Source: a virus
IMG/VR virus record: IMGVR_UViG_3300043436_000717
Location: 1 to 25,333 of that record
Reading direction: 5' to 3' (one strand)
DNA length: 25,333 nucleotides
The notes beneath the pieces were generated by a model that worked only from the letters and a program-made list of their open reading frames with translations, was not told where the DNA came from and did no database searches. Made by a program: the position numbers and the translations under genes. Of this stretch, positions 5,802 to 11,941 are shown one piece after another (positions within the stretch are counted from its first letter, which is position 1; each line of letters begins with the position of its first letter).

Positions 5802-5917
5802 AACTAAACAAAGATGACCGCAGAGAAGAAATGGCAGCTTGGGGAACTATGTTTCTAATTAGCGTAATCGTTATTGCGATAATTATAGCAACTATAACAA
5901 CGATATTTGGATTCTAA
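5798..5917 (+). CDS. 39-residue single-pass membrane protein
   Basis: I chose the ATG at 5798, which makes the ATGA overlap with the gene before; a longer in-frame version would overlap that gene by 67 bases. The charged head MKLNKDDRREEMAAW is followed by one strong membrane helix (about residues 17-37, rich in Ile and Val) to the C-terminus. Probably a small inner-membrane protein of unknown role. Confidence 0.55.
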   Translation: MKLNKDDRREEMAAWGTMFLISVIVIAIIIATITTIFGF

Positions 5918-5918
5918 T

Positions 5919-6092
5919 ATGGAAACAGGAGTCAAAGAAAATGTCTTGCTTCAGATTAAAGAATTGAATGATGATATCAATCAAATCAATAAAGACATCA
6001 AGAGCCTTCAGGCAAAACGAGAGACAAGAAAAGAAAAGATAAAGGCTCTCATCTTAATATTAAGTAACCAACTAGAACTAGACATTGAATAA
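5919..6092 (+). CDS. 57-residue coiled-coil protein
   Basis: Starts at the ATG at 5919, two bases after the preceding stop. Almost the whole chain (about residues 8-50) shows heptad-like spacing of Leu and Ile with Asn/Lys/Glu between, indicating a coiled coil. Such small coiled-coil proteins are frequent in phage early regions; a structural or binding role is likely but unproven. Confidence 0.55.
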   Translation: METGVKENVLLQIKELNDDINQINKDIKSLQAKRETRKEKIKALILILSNQLELDIE

Positions 6093-6093
6093 C

Positions 6094-6621
6094 ATGGAAG
6101 AAAGCAAACAAGAAGAAGTTGTTAATCCTGACACAGTAAAACTACTTCGTGCTGTAATGAAAGTATCTTCATCGCTTAATGACCTTGATGATTTGATATA
6201 CCAAGGCGATTACTTTAAGTATCAATTTAAGCGTGAGGCATCAAAGTGGATGGTCCTAATGGAATACCATACCAAGACGCTGATGAGCTCTCTCGTGGAA
6301 GAAGATCACACTCTACTGCAAGAGATTTACAATTCACTAGAAGAATCATCTCAGGGGGTTTCAGCTGGAAAGAAGACATCACTAATCTTATTCTACGCTA
6401 AACTTAAAAGTTGTCTGAATGACCTAGACAAGATGGAAGAGAATAGAGATGCTTTCTACCCTAGATTCATCCGAGTACATACTGAAAAGGTAGTTAAGGA
6501 GATGGAGAAGCAGCACTACTCAATCATTCATACTATTGATGCTGATGGTAAAGATGTCAACCACATCATTAAATTCTTCGATGAATTTACTGAAACAATT
6601 ATGACTTATTCAGAAAAGTAA
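6094..6621 (+). CDS. 175-residue helical hypothetical protein
   Basis: Starts at the ATG at 6094, one base after the preceding stop; an in-frame TTG at 6085 is less likely. The chain is nearly all helical, with charged heptad-like stretches (KLLRAVMKVSSSLNDLDDL; LKSCLNDLDKMEENRD). It contains no catalytic motif I can recognise. The last gene before the replication module, it could be a replication accessory protein, an inference from position only. Confidence 0.55.
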   Translation: MEESKQEEVVNPDTVKLLRAVMKVSSSLNDLDDLIYQGDYFKYQFKREASKWMVLMEYHTKTLMSSLVEEDHTLLQEIYNSLEESSQGVSAGKKTSLILFYAKLKSCLNDLDKMEENRDAFYPRFIRVHTEKVVKEMEKQHYSIIHTIDADGKDVNHIIKFFDEFTETIMTYSEK

Positions 6622-6655
6622 TTACATTTACCGCCCCGGTATTAAAAACAAACAT

Positions 6656-6970
6656 ATGAGTTGGGAAGATTGGTTATTGAATAATGGCCATGTCAAGGGA
6701 GTTACTGCTTATGATAAACTAATGGAACTCGCAGTCAGTTCCTACGATATGACATCAAAGAGCAGAAAACAAAATAGAATGGATATGAAGCACTACTTGG
6801 TGTTGTGGTGGTTCGAGAACAAAGAACAGTTCTCAACTTACAACTCAACCATTGCTGTAGGTAAGTTGCTTGGTACTGATCACTCAACAGTTATCCATTT
6901 TATGTACCATAGAAAGAAAACAATTAACTATGAAAAGAATGTAGAGTGTATTAAGGACTTTTTAAATTAA
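6656..6970 (+). CDS. Orphan DnaA domain IV-like DNA-binding protein
   Basis: A 104-residue protein whose residues 30-90 resemble the C-terminal DNA-binding domain of the bacterial initiator DnaA. SKSRKQNRMDMKHYLVLW (34-51) corresponds to the Ser-Arg basic helix, and LLGTDHSTVIHFMYHRKK (71-88) to the signature helix 'G-R-D-H-S/T-T-V' that reads DnaA boxes. The AAA+ ATPase and DnaB-contact domains are absent. It lies directly before a probable helicase loader and a DnaB-type helicase, so it may mark the phage origin or redirect host initiation. Origin recognition is inferred. Confidence 0.75.
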   Translation: MSWEDWLLNNGHVKGVTAYDKLMELAVSSYDMTSKSRKQNRMDMKHYLVLWWFENKEQFSTYNSTIAVGKLLGTDHSTVIHFMYHRKKTINYEKNVECIKDFLN

Positions 6971-6975
6971 CTACC

Positions 6976-7392
6976 ATGATTTACAAAAATTTAGAGAATG
7001 TACTGGATAGAATATTCGGTCCGTTCTCAGAGGAGAGAACATTGATCCTCAACGCAGTCAAGAAAGATGTAGAGTCCGCATCTCCAACAGCCTCAGGCAA
7101 TGACGTGGAGAAAATACTTAACATCTTTAACGAGGTGTTCCAGAAGAAGTCTAGAGTAATTACCAAAAAGGTAATGAATAGATATAAGGAAGTACTCAAG
7201 CACTTTTCCTTGCAGGACATCAAGTCAGCAATGGAGAATGCTAAAGCAGATGAATTCCATTCAGAGAACAACTACAAGTACTGTACTATAGAATACTTCT
7301 CTAGGATGGAGCAAATTGATAAATGGACCAATGTATCTACCGAAGAAAAGAAAAGCGACTTTGTGATGCCAAAATTTAATGTAAGGGGGTAA
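6976..7392 (+). CDS. Probable helicase loader (DnaD/DnaT-like C-terminal domain)
   Basis: 138 residues. The pattern ILNIFNEVFQKKSRVITKKV (about 47-66), then LQDIKSAMENAKADEF and YCTIEYFSRMEQIDKW, follows the phage replication-protein C-terminal domain related to DnaD/DnaT: a helical bundle with a terminal aromatic hook that contacts DNA or helicase. An N-terminal winged-helix domain is missing or reduced; the upstream DnaA-like protein may supply DNA binding. It lies two bases before the DnaB-type gene, a classic loader position. Confidence 0.6.
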   Translation: MIYKNLENVLDRIFGPFSEERTLILNAVKKDVESASPTASGNDVEKILNIFNEVFQKKSRVITKKVMNRYKEVLKHFSLQDIKSAMENAKADEFHSENNYKYCTIEYFSRMEQIDKWTNVSTEEKKSDFVMPKFNVRG

Positions 7393-7393
7393 T

Positions 7394-8776
7394 ATGAATC
7401 AGATGCAGCTACGCTCAGAGCAAATAGTCTTGCACTCTATGCTTATGCACCCCTCTACCATTCACGACATCATGGGTAAGGTATCTTCTGATATGTTTGC
7501 CACACCCATAAACAAAGTAATCTTTGAAGCTGCATACGAACTTTATTTATCTCAAGAACCGATTAATGTCATAGCACTCAGTCAGGTGCTGATGAAGAAG
7601 AACACGATGTATAAGCGTGATTCTATCTCAGAGGTTTCCAACATTGTATCTATGGGTGCTGTTGGATCTAATGAATTAAGCAGTTCAATATACTTTTTGG
7701 TATCAGAAAGTGTACGTCACGAGCACATTGATTTAGCTAAAAAGATAGAGAAGATGTCCGCTGATGATTCATATGACCCTCAGAACGTGATAAACACGCT
7801 ACAGGCACACATCACGGATAATAAGTTCAAGTCTATCATCAGGAAGAAAGATTTCGATAACGAATCACTACTCCAAGAGTTAGACAAGAAAATGCTTGAT
7901 GCTTCAACGAAAGAGGGTGTAAGCGGTATAGAGACTGGATACAAAAGGTTCGATGTCCTGACATCAGGTATGCAACCTACTAACCTTATCATCATTGCTG
8001 CACGACCTGCTATGGGTAAGACACAGTACGCCTTAGGGCTAATGAAACACGCATCCATTCGTAATAACTACAAAGGCCTATTCATATCGTGTGAAATGGA
8101 TGAGGTTCAGGTTATGAAGAGAGTTATCTCTGTTGATAGTGGCATCCCCGGATATCACATCAAACGTGGTAGACTTGAGACACGTGAGATTATGCGTTAC
8201 GAGAAATCAAAGAAGCGAATCATCAATTCGAACATGAAGATCGTTGCAGGTTCTTTCACGATTACTGATGTGCTTTCAATGGTATACAAGATGAAATACT
8301 CTGAAGGACTTGACTACGTTGTCATAGATTACATTCAGAAGATACAAAGTCCAGGTGCTCAAAACAGGACCAATGAAGTAGGCGATGTATCTAGGAAGCT
8401 TAAGGATATGGCTAACGAACTTAAGATACCTGTCATAGCATTGGCTCAGTTATCTCGTGCGGTAGAACACAGGACTGATAAGAAACCTATGTTGTCTGAC
8501 CTTAGGGAATCAGGCGATATCGAACAGGATGCTGACATTGTTATGTTCTTGTATCGTAATGGCTACTATATGTCTCCTGAGGAAAAGGATAACAATCCTA
8601 TGGCAGACGATGGGTATGCAATCATTGCAAAGCATAGGGATGGAGAACTTGAGGACATACACCTTAGGTTTGATGCAAACATTCCTGCTTGGAAGAATCC
8701 ATATGATTCTGATGAACCTGACGAAGATTACGTTCAGACAGCACTAAGACCTAATAACGACTTTGATATATTCTGA
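7394..8776 (+). CDS. dnaB: DnaB-type replicative helicase
   Basis: A 460-residue protein with the two-domain layout of DnaB. An N-terminal helical domain (about 1-105) is followed by a linker and a RecA-fold ATPase domain (about 175-440). Walker A is ARPAMGKTQ (203-211), Walker B is YVVIDYIQ (308-315), and the DnaB motif LAQLSRAVEHR (350-360) and DLRESGDIEQDADIVMFLYR (369-388) follow. Length and motifs fit an active 5'-3' replicative helicase that unwinds the phage fork as a hexamer. It is preceded by the DnaA-like and loader-like genes, forming a compact initiation set. No primase is visible in the window; host DnaG may be used. Confidence 0.95.
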   Translation: MNQMQLRSEQIVLHSMLMHPSTIHDIMGKVSSDMFATPINKVIFEAAYELYLSQEPINVIALSQVLMKKNTMYKRDSISEVSNIVSMGAVGSNELSSSIYFLVSESVRHEHIDLAKKIEKMSADDSYDPQNVINTLQAHITDNKFKSIIRKKDFDNESLLQELDKKMLDASTKEGVSGIETGYKRFDVLTSGMQPTNLIIIAARPAMGKTQYALGLMKHASIRNNYKGLFISCEMDEVQVMKRVISVDSGIPGYHIKRGRLETREIMRYEKSKKRIINSNMKIVAGSFTITDVLSMVYKMKYSEGLDYVVIDYIQKIQSPGAQNRTNEVGDVSRKLKDMANELKIPVIALAQLSRAVEHRTDKKPMLSDLRESGDIEQDADIVMFLYRNGYYMSPEEKDNNPMADDGYAIIAKHRDGELEDIHLRFDANIPAWKNPYDSDEPDEDYVQTALRPNNDFDIF

Positions 8777-8777
8777 T

Positions 8778-9089
8778 ATGTTTGACATTTTTGAAGAGAA
8801 ACCTCAGCCAAAGATATATTGTGCTGACGTTACGATAAGCGTAAAGATTCCACAACGTGGTAAGCAAAAGAAGTATGATTCTAAAACAATCAAGCTTCAT
8901 AAGATTTCATTGGTCATGAATGATGGCGATATTGCTACTGATCATCAGAAGAAAGTGCTATTCAAAAAGGTTCATGAGAATGAGATTGGCAAGGGTATAT
9001 TTGAAGATATGATCTTCTCGATAGTATCAATTGATAATATCAAATATATGTCAAATTTATCTTATAAGTTTGATTATTTAATTCATTAG
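8778..9089 (+). CDS. Hypothetical protein after the helicase
   Basis: 103 residues from the ATG at 8778, one base after the helicase stop. The sequence is a mix of beta-type stretches (CADVTISVKIP; TIKLHKISLVMN) and a basic KRGKQKK-like patch (QRGKQKKYDSK), possibly binding nucleic acid. It shows no recognisable family. It ends the transcript before the promoter-like site at about 9106. Confidence 0.55.
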   Translation: MFDIFEEKPQPKIYCADVTISVKIPQRGKQKKYDSKTIKLHKISLVMNDGDIATDHQKKVLFKKVHENEIGKGIFEDMIFSIVSIDNIKYMSNLSYKFDYLIH

Positions 9090-9113
9090 TGTAAACAATT
9101 TTGTTTACATTTG
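9086..9113 (+). promoter_or_regulatory. Promoter with overlapping perfect inverted repeat
   Basis: TACATTTG at 9106-9113 fits the Bacteroidetes -7 element; the upstream -33 match is poor (TTAG at 9086). Directly on it lies the inverted repeat GTAAACAA-TT-TTGTTTAC (9091-9108), with perfect 8-bp arms, whose right arm covers the first three bases of the -7 element. A dimeric repressor bound there would block the promoter for the MazG-like, DUF1064 and SSB genes. The regulator is unknown; the HTH-like proteins at 1790 and 11938 are candidates. Confidence 0.55.
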
Positions 9114-9129
9114 TTAAAAATATAATAGT

Positions 9130-9771
9130 ATGGAGCGTCAAATTTTACAAGTATTGGAATTCCAGAAGGCATTCAATGTCAAGATGCCATCTGAGCCAAA
9201 GATGTTACCTAGAAAAAGAGCAAAACTACGTCAGTCATTGCTCCAGGAAGAGGTAACTGAATTAGCAGAATCAAAGAATTTACTCGATGTTGCAGATGCA
9301 ATCTGTGATATCCTGTACATCACCTATGGTACAGCACATGAATATGGTCTTGCTGATCGTCTAGTAATGTTGTTTGACGAGGTTCACCGATCAAATATGT
9401 CCAAGATGGGACCTGACGGTAAGCCTTTATTCCGTGAAGATGGTAAGGTAATGAAGCCTGAGACATACTCAGAGCCTAAGCTACGACCTATCATCGAAAG
9501 AAACTTCTCCGTATATAAAGAAAGCAAAGCAATGAAAGATGCTGCTGAAATTATGGAGGCGATTGCTAACGAGGAAAAGAACCTCTTAAATGATCGAATA
9601 GAGAACAAGTTAAGGAAACACCTTACTTTATGGGATAAGTTCCTTTATTGGCTCCTAAATAAGACTGAGAACAATCTTAAGACTAAGATTGAGGTCAAGT
9701 ATCCACAGTCTATCTATGGCGAAGTAGTAGTCAATATTTATGGCAAAGATTACCCAATCCAAAACGTCTAA
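9130..9771 (+). CDS. MazG/phosphoribosyl-ATP-pyrophosphohydrolase-like protein
   Basis: 213 residues. The first 125 show the all-alpha NTP pyrophosphohydrolase pattern: RAKLRQSLLQEEVTELAES (30-48) with the EExxE metal-binding helix, and LLDVADAICDILYITYG (51-67) with the second acidic set, then EVHRSNMSKMGPDGKP (84-99) typical of phage members. The enzyme probably hydrolyses nucleoside triphosphates to monophosphates, adjusting nucleotide pools. Residues 130-213 form an extra C-terminal region with a possible membrane-seeking LWDKFLYWLL segment and a beta-type tail that I do not recognise. The gene follows a promoter-operator-like site and overlaps the next gene by 32 bases. Confidence 0.8.
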   Translation: MERQILQVLEFQKAFNVKMPSEPKMLPRKRAKLRQSLLQEEVTELAESKNLLDVADAICDILYITYGTAHEYGLADRLVMLFDEVHRSNMSKMGPDGKPLFREDGKVMKPETYSEPKLRPIIERNFSVYKESKAMKDAAEIMEAIANEEKNLLNDRIENKLRKHLTLWDKFLYWLLNKTENNLKTKIEVKYPQSIYGEVVVNIYGKDYPIQNV

Positions 9772-10132
9772 GTACGGCAATAAGAAAATTGAGTTAGATG
9801 GTGTCAAGTTTGATTCCAAGCTGGAATTATTCTGTTACCAACAATTTAAGAGTTTGGGGCTAGAATTCGACTTTCAAAGAACAATACTCTTGCAGGAAGG
9901 ATTTAGATTCAAAGGTAAGTGGATACGACCTATTACTATGATTGTAGACTTTGTACTTCATCACGATGGACAAAATATCTACATAGACACAAAAGGGTTC
10001 GCTACCGAGACATCTAAGCTGAAATACAAGATGCTAAAGTTTTATGTAAGAGAAGATTCTACTGCTGATGTGGTTTGGCTACACTCCCAAAAAGAAGTCA
10101 AAGAGTTTTTATTTAATTTATTAAAGTTATGA
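9740..10132 (+). CDS. DUF1064 family nuclease-like protein
   Basis: 130 residues matching the DUF1064 phage family: SKYGNKKIELDGVKFDSKLEL at the N-terminus, IVDFVLHHD (68-76), and YIDTKGFATETSKLKYKML. The arrangement E29 - D70 - D83-x-K85 is that of a PD-(D/E)XK-type nuclease core, and members are often suggested to process recombination or replication intermediates. The reaction has not been shown from sequence. It sits between the MazG-like gene and ssb, overlapping both, and thus belongs with the recombination set that includes the Rad52-like protein. Confidence 0.8.
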   Translation: MAKITQSKTSKYGNKKIELDGVKFDSKLELFCYQQFKSLGLEFDFQRTILLQEGFRFKGKWIRPITMIVDFVLHHDGQNIYIDTKGFATETSKLKYKMLKFYVREDSTADVVWLHSQKEVKEFLFNLLKL

Positions 10133-10545
10133 GTAGTGTAAACAAAGTAGTCCTACTGGGAAATGTAGGTGGAGTCGAAGTTAAAAGCTTCGAGAATGGT
10201 AAGAAGTTAGTTCAGTTGTCATTGGCAACGTCTGACGGTTACAAAAAGGGTGATAAGTGGGAAGAGAAAACAGAGTGGCATCGCTGCATCTTTGCTATCC
10301 CTGCCCTTGCTGAAAGAGCAGCTGGAATTCAAAAAGGTGATAAGATCTATGTTGAAGGAAGCATTAACACAAATTCTTGGACAACCAAAGATGGTGAGAA
10401 GAAAGAGATCAAAGAGATTTCTTGTACAATGTTTAAGACTTTTGTAAAAGCTAAGACAGAGCAAAAAGAATTCAATCAACCTAAGACAACCGTTACTGAA
10501 AGTAAGAGCGATTGGACTCAGGAGTCGGATGATATTCCTTTCTGA
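10129..10545 (+). CDS. ssb: Single-stranded DNA-binding protein
   Basis: 138 residues. The N-terminal about 105 residues are an OB-fold SSB: VNKVVLLGNVGGVEVK, LSLATSD, EKTEWHRCIFAIPALAERAA, GDKIYVEGSI and a C-terminal strand. A short Ser/Thr/Asp-rich linker ends in DDIPF, the acidic tip that recruits replication and repair partners. It should coat phage single strands and cooperate with the Rad52-like annealing protein. It starts in an ATGA overlap with the DUF1064 gene and is followed by the structured intergenic stretch. Confidence 0.95.
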   Translation: MSSVNKVVLLGNVGGVEVKSFENGKKLVQLSLATSDGYKKGDKWEEKTEWHRCIFAIPALAERAAGIQKGDKIYVEGSINTNSWTTKDGEKKEIKEISCTMFKTFVKAKTEQKEFNQPKTTVTESKSDWTQESDDIPF

Positions 10546-10555
10546 TGTAAAAAAA

Positions 10556-10780
10556 ATATGCCACTGACGAGTGGAACGTAGCCTGCCTAGCAATGGCCTG
10601 AGGTTCTCATCGTAGGGAGATAGGTTAGCCTTCCGAGGAAAAAGGCAAATGGTGAGGAAAACTGTTGGTTCAGTTAAACAGGAAGGCAGCTTACGGCATA
10701 AGACCATCCGAATAAGGTACTTCAAACGGAGTTCGCGATAATCCTACCGAGTGAGTTCGAATCTCACCCTCACTGCAAAT
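10556..10780 (+). ncRNA. Candidate structured RNA, G+C-rich
   Basis: The stretch 10561-10780 is 107 of 220 G+C by hand count, against 24 of the next 100 bases, and holds no convincing gene. Many helices can be drawn: CCACT/AGTGG (10561-10574); a long-range helix of 10606-10617 with 10742-10755 (about twelve pairs with two bulges); GCCTTCC/GGAAGGC (10628-10634 with 10681-10687); AACTG/CAGTT (10660-10664 with 10671-10675); CTTA/TAAG (10690-10693 with 10699-10702). The 3' end resembles a tRNA T-arm, GTGAG-TTCGAAT-CTCAC (10751-10767), followed by CCTCACT that can pair with GGTGAGG at 10651-10657. No full cloverleaf forms. A 30-residue basic frame (10649-10741) also exists. Class unknown; some helices exclude each other. 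Confidence 0.6.
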
Positions 10781-10793
10781 TGATTCAATATAA

Positions 10794-10810
10794 GTGGTAA
10801 AAATTGCCAC
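10794..10810 (+). other. Short hairpin after the structured RNA
   Basis: GTGGTAA-AAA-TTGCCAC forms a seven-pair stem (one G-U) with a three-base loop. It lies 19 bases beyond the tRNA-like end of the structured stretch. There is no T-run after it, so it is not a standard terminator; it may cap the 3' end of the RNA or be a protein site. Confidence 0.4.
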
Positions 10811-10826
10811 ATATGTAAGAACAAAA

Positions 10827-10879
10827 TGTAAACTTATAAGCTTACAAAACAAATAGAAATTTAAACCTATAAGCTTAAG
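10827..10879 (+). promoter_or_regulatory. Two operator-like imperfect palindromes
   Basis: TGTAAACTTATAAGCTTACA (10827-10846) is a palindrome with only one mismatched pair of positions. A related site, TTTAAACCTATAAGCTTAAG, lies at 10860-10879. They share TAAAC-T/C-TATAAGCTTA, with starts 33 bases apart, about three helical turns, immediately before the ATG at 10883. This is the arrangement expected for cooperative binding of a dimeric regulator. No TAnnTTTG promoter is visible nearby, and the sites could instead act in the RNA leader. Confidence 0.45.
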
Positions 10880-10882
10880 TAG

Positions 10883-11131
10883 ATGAACGAAGTAGTAAAG
10901 TTTAGAGATAGACTCGAAAAGATTGGCATAGAGATAGAATTAGAGGGTAACGTACCTTGGATATATCTTAAGTCAGTCAATGGTAACAAAGTTGATCGAG
11001 AAGATTGGGTTAATGCTAATCACGGTTACTGCGTAGCTTGGTATCCGGTTTGGCACAGAGATGAAGTTCAGATGAATTGGCAGGACATTAAGTTAACTTT
11101 TAAGTTAATCAGGAAGTATAGGAATGTCTAA
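10883..11131 (+). CDS. Conserved small phage protein
   Basis: 82 residues: LEKIGIEIELEGNVPWIYL, VNGNKV, then HGYCVAWYPV and a C-terminal DIKLTFKLIRKY. I recognise the W-IYL..VNG.KV...HG...F/W-P...LI-RKY pattern as a recurrent small protein of Bacteroidetes phages and mobile elements, function unknown. It follows two operator-like palindromes and its stop codon lies inside a long hairpin (11130-11178). Confidence 0.7.
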   Translation: MNEVVKFRDRLEKIGIEIELEGNVPWIYLKSVNGNKVDREDWVNANHGYCVAWYPVWHRDEVQMNWQDIKLTFKLIRKYRNV

Positions 11132-11178
11132 TATATTATGCATAATCGGTAAAAATCCGACTAAATATGCAATATATT
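11130..11178 (+). repeat. Long hairpin across the gene end
   Basis: AATATATT (11130-11137) pairs with AATATATT (11171-11178), GCATA (11140-11144) with TATGC (11166-11170), and TCGG (11146-11149) with CCGA (11157-11160). This gives a 49-base hairpin with a two-base bulge and an internal loop. The A+T-rich base and lack of a T-run argue against a classical terminator. It overlaps the stop codon of the preceding gene. Between it and the next gene lie the 10-bp palindrome ATTCGCGAAT (11184-11193) and two copies of ACACTTAATT (11202, 11222). Confidence 0.6.
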
Positions 11179-11227
11179 ACACAATTCGCGAATCGAGAAT
11201 TACACTTAATTGTGGTGAAAAACACTT

Positions 11228-11293
11228 AATTATACGTAAAAAGATATAAATATCCGTATATAGACGGAATTATACGCAAGAACATATAAATAT
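11228..11293 (+). repeat. Duplicated 26-bp leader before a start codon
   Basis: The 26 bases at 11228-11253 recur at 11268-11293 with three changes (AATTATACG...ATATAAATAT in both). The second copy runs straight into the ATG at 11292, while the first ends in AATATCC. Between them is a CCGT/ACGG hairpin (11254-11257 with 11264-11267). The pattern suggests a gene leader that was duplicated, leaving a leader without its gene, or a tandem protein-binding site. Confidence 0.7.
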
Positions 11294-11486
11294 GACAGCA
11301 GTAGAACAACTAGCTACGCAACTTAAGAAAAACCACGGAATAGATTTAACGCTATACGATGAGTTCAATGAAGCCAAAGAAATGGAGAAAGAGAGATTGC
11401 TAGAATTTGGAACTAAAGTAGCAATGAAAGCACATACAGGACAAAGCGGTTGGTCTATCATAGAAGTATATAATGAAAACAAATGA
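11292..11486 (+). CDS. Small phage protein of the 'TAVEW' type
   Basis: 64 residues: MTAVEQLATQLKKNHGIDL, then FNEAKEMEKERL and a C-terminal IEVYNENK. It belongs to the same recurrent Bacteroidetes phage family as the proteins at 4422-4640 and 4637-4933 (TAVE...QAKEMEKE...YNE), but uses a different leader from the repeat array. Function unknown. Its end overlaps the next gene by 14 bases. Confidence 0.75.
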   Translation: MTAVEQLATQLKKNHGIDLTLYDEFNEAKEMEKERLLEFGTKVAMKAHTGQSGWSIIEVYNENK

Positions 11487-11736
11487 CAAAGTACAATGTT
11501 GGTCTTGTTACCAGTTTAAAACGCTCGATAAGTATGACCAAAATAGACGAGAATACAATAGACCAAGCAGAAAAGGAGCTCTATTTAGCTGTAAGAGATG
11601 CACACGAGCAAGAGTGCTGCGTGAACTACGAGCAGTGCGATACGACTTCGGAGAACGAAAATTCGTAGTACACCACTTTAAGAATAAAAACCAAGCACTT
11701 AAATTTATAAAGAATGAAAGCAACACTAGAGTTTGA
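11473..11736 (+). CDS. Zinc-ribbon-like small protein
   Basis: 87 residues with two CxxC pairs, C9-W-S-C12 and C40-K-R-C43, in a small basic N-terminal domain that probably binds one zinc ion. The C-terminal part is basic (ARVLRELRAVRYDFGERKF). Small phage zinc-ribbon proteins of this type may bind DNA or RNA polymerase, but no exact family is evident. A competing frame at 11483-11668, which would make an ATGA overlap, lacks the paired cysteines and is less convincing. It overlaps the next gene by 23 bases. Confidence 0.65.
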   Translation: MKTNDKVQCWSCYQFKTLDKYDQNRREYNRPSRKGALFSCKRCTRARVLRELRAVRYDFGERKFVVHHFKNKNQALKFIKNESNTRV

Positions 11737-11941
11737 TGATGAGCAGGAGCTCAGAGATGCCATTGACGGATGGAAATGGAAACACGCAATTTTTATGTTT
11801 GATCAGAAGATGAGAGAAACAACAAAGCGTGGATTAATAGAGGGCGTAGAAGCCAATGATGATCAGGTAAAGAATGCTGAGTACTGGAGAAACCAACTCA
11901 GATACATTCTAAGTGATAACGGATTAGATATCGAATCATGA
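11714..11941 (+). CDS. Conserved small phage protein
   Basis: 75 residues: MKATLEFDDEQELRDAIDGWKW, then FDQKMRETTKRG and a C-terminal EYWRNQLRYIL. The start MKATLEF...E...A..G.K....FDQ.LR is a recurrent small protein in Bacteroidetes phages and integrated elements; function unknown. An ATGA overlap joins it to the HTH-like gene that follows. Confidence 0.7.
   Translation: MKATLEFDDEQELRDAIDGWKWKHAIFMFDQKMRETTKRGLIEGVEANDDQVKNAEYWRNQLRYILSDNGLDIES

Noticed and set aside
7492-7499. TATGTTTG resembling a -7 element inside the helicase gene (also near 8777)
   Set aside because: Internal to coding sequence or at a gene junction without a -33 match; such 8-mers are expected by chance in A+T-rich DNA.
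10134-10145. Copy of TAGTGTAAACAA shared with the operator-like site at 9087-9098
   Set aside because: Here it lies inside the ssb coding start (SSVNK) without the second palindrome arm, so it is probably chance.
10564-10570. Hammerhead ribozyme core CTGACGA
   Set aside because: The CUGANGA box is present but I could not draw stems I-III with a GAAA box and a cleavage site around it.
10651-10775. tRNA gene
   Set aside because: The T-arm and an acceptor-like helix are present and a D-arm-like hairpin can be drawn, but no anticodon arm pairs and about 65-75 bases lie between the D- and T-arms; too short for a self-splicing group I intron.
10556-10780. tmRNA or RNase P RNA
   Set aside because: The tmRNA 5' acceptor/D region and Ala-rich tag are absent, and the conserved RNase P regions do not appear in order; only scattered resemblances such as GAGGAAA and GCTTACGG.
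11483-11668. Alternative frame with an ATGA overlap
   Set aside because: Fully inside the zinc-ribbon-like gene at 11473-11736, which has paired CxxC motifs and a normal junction with the next gene.
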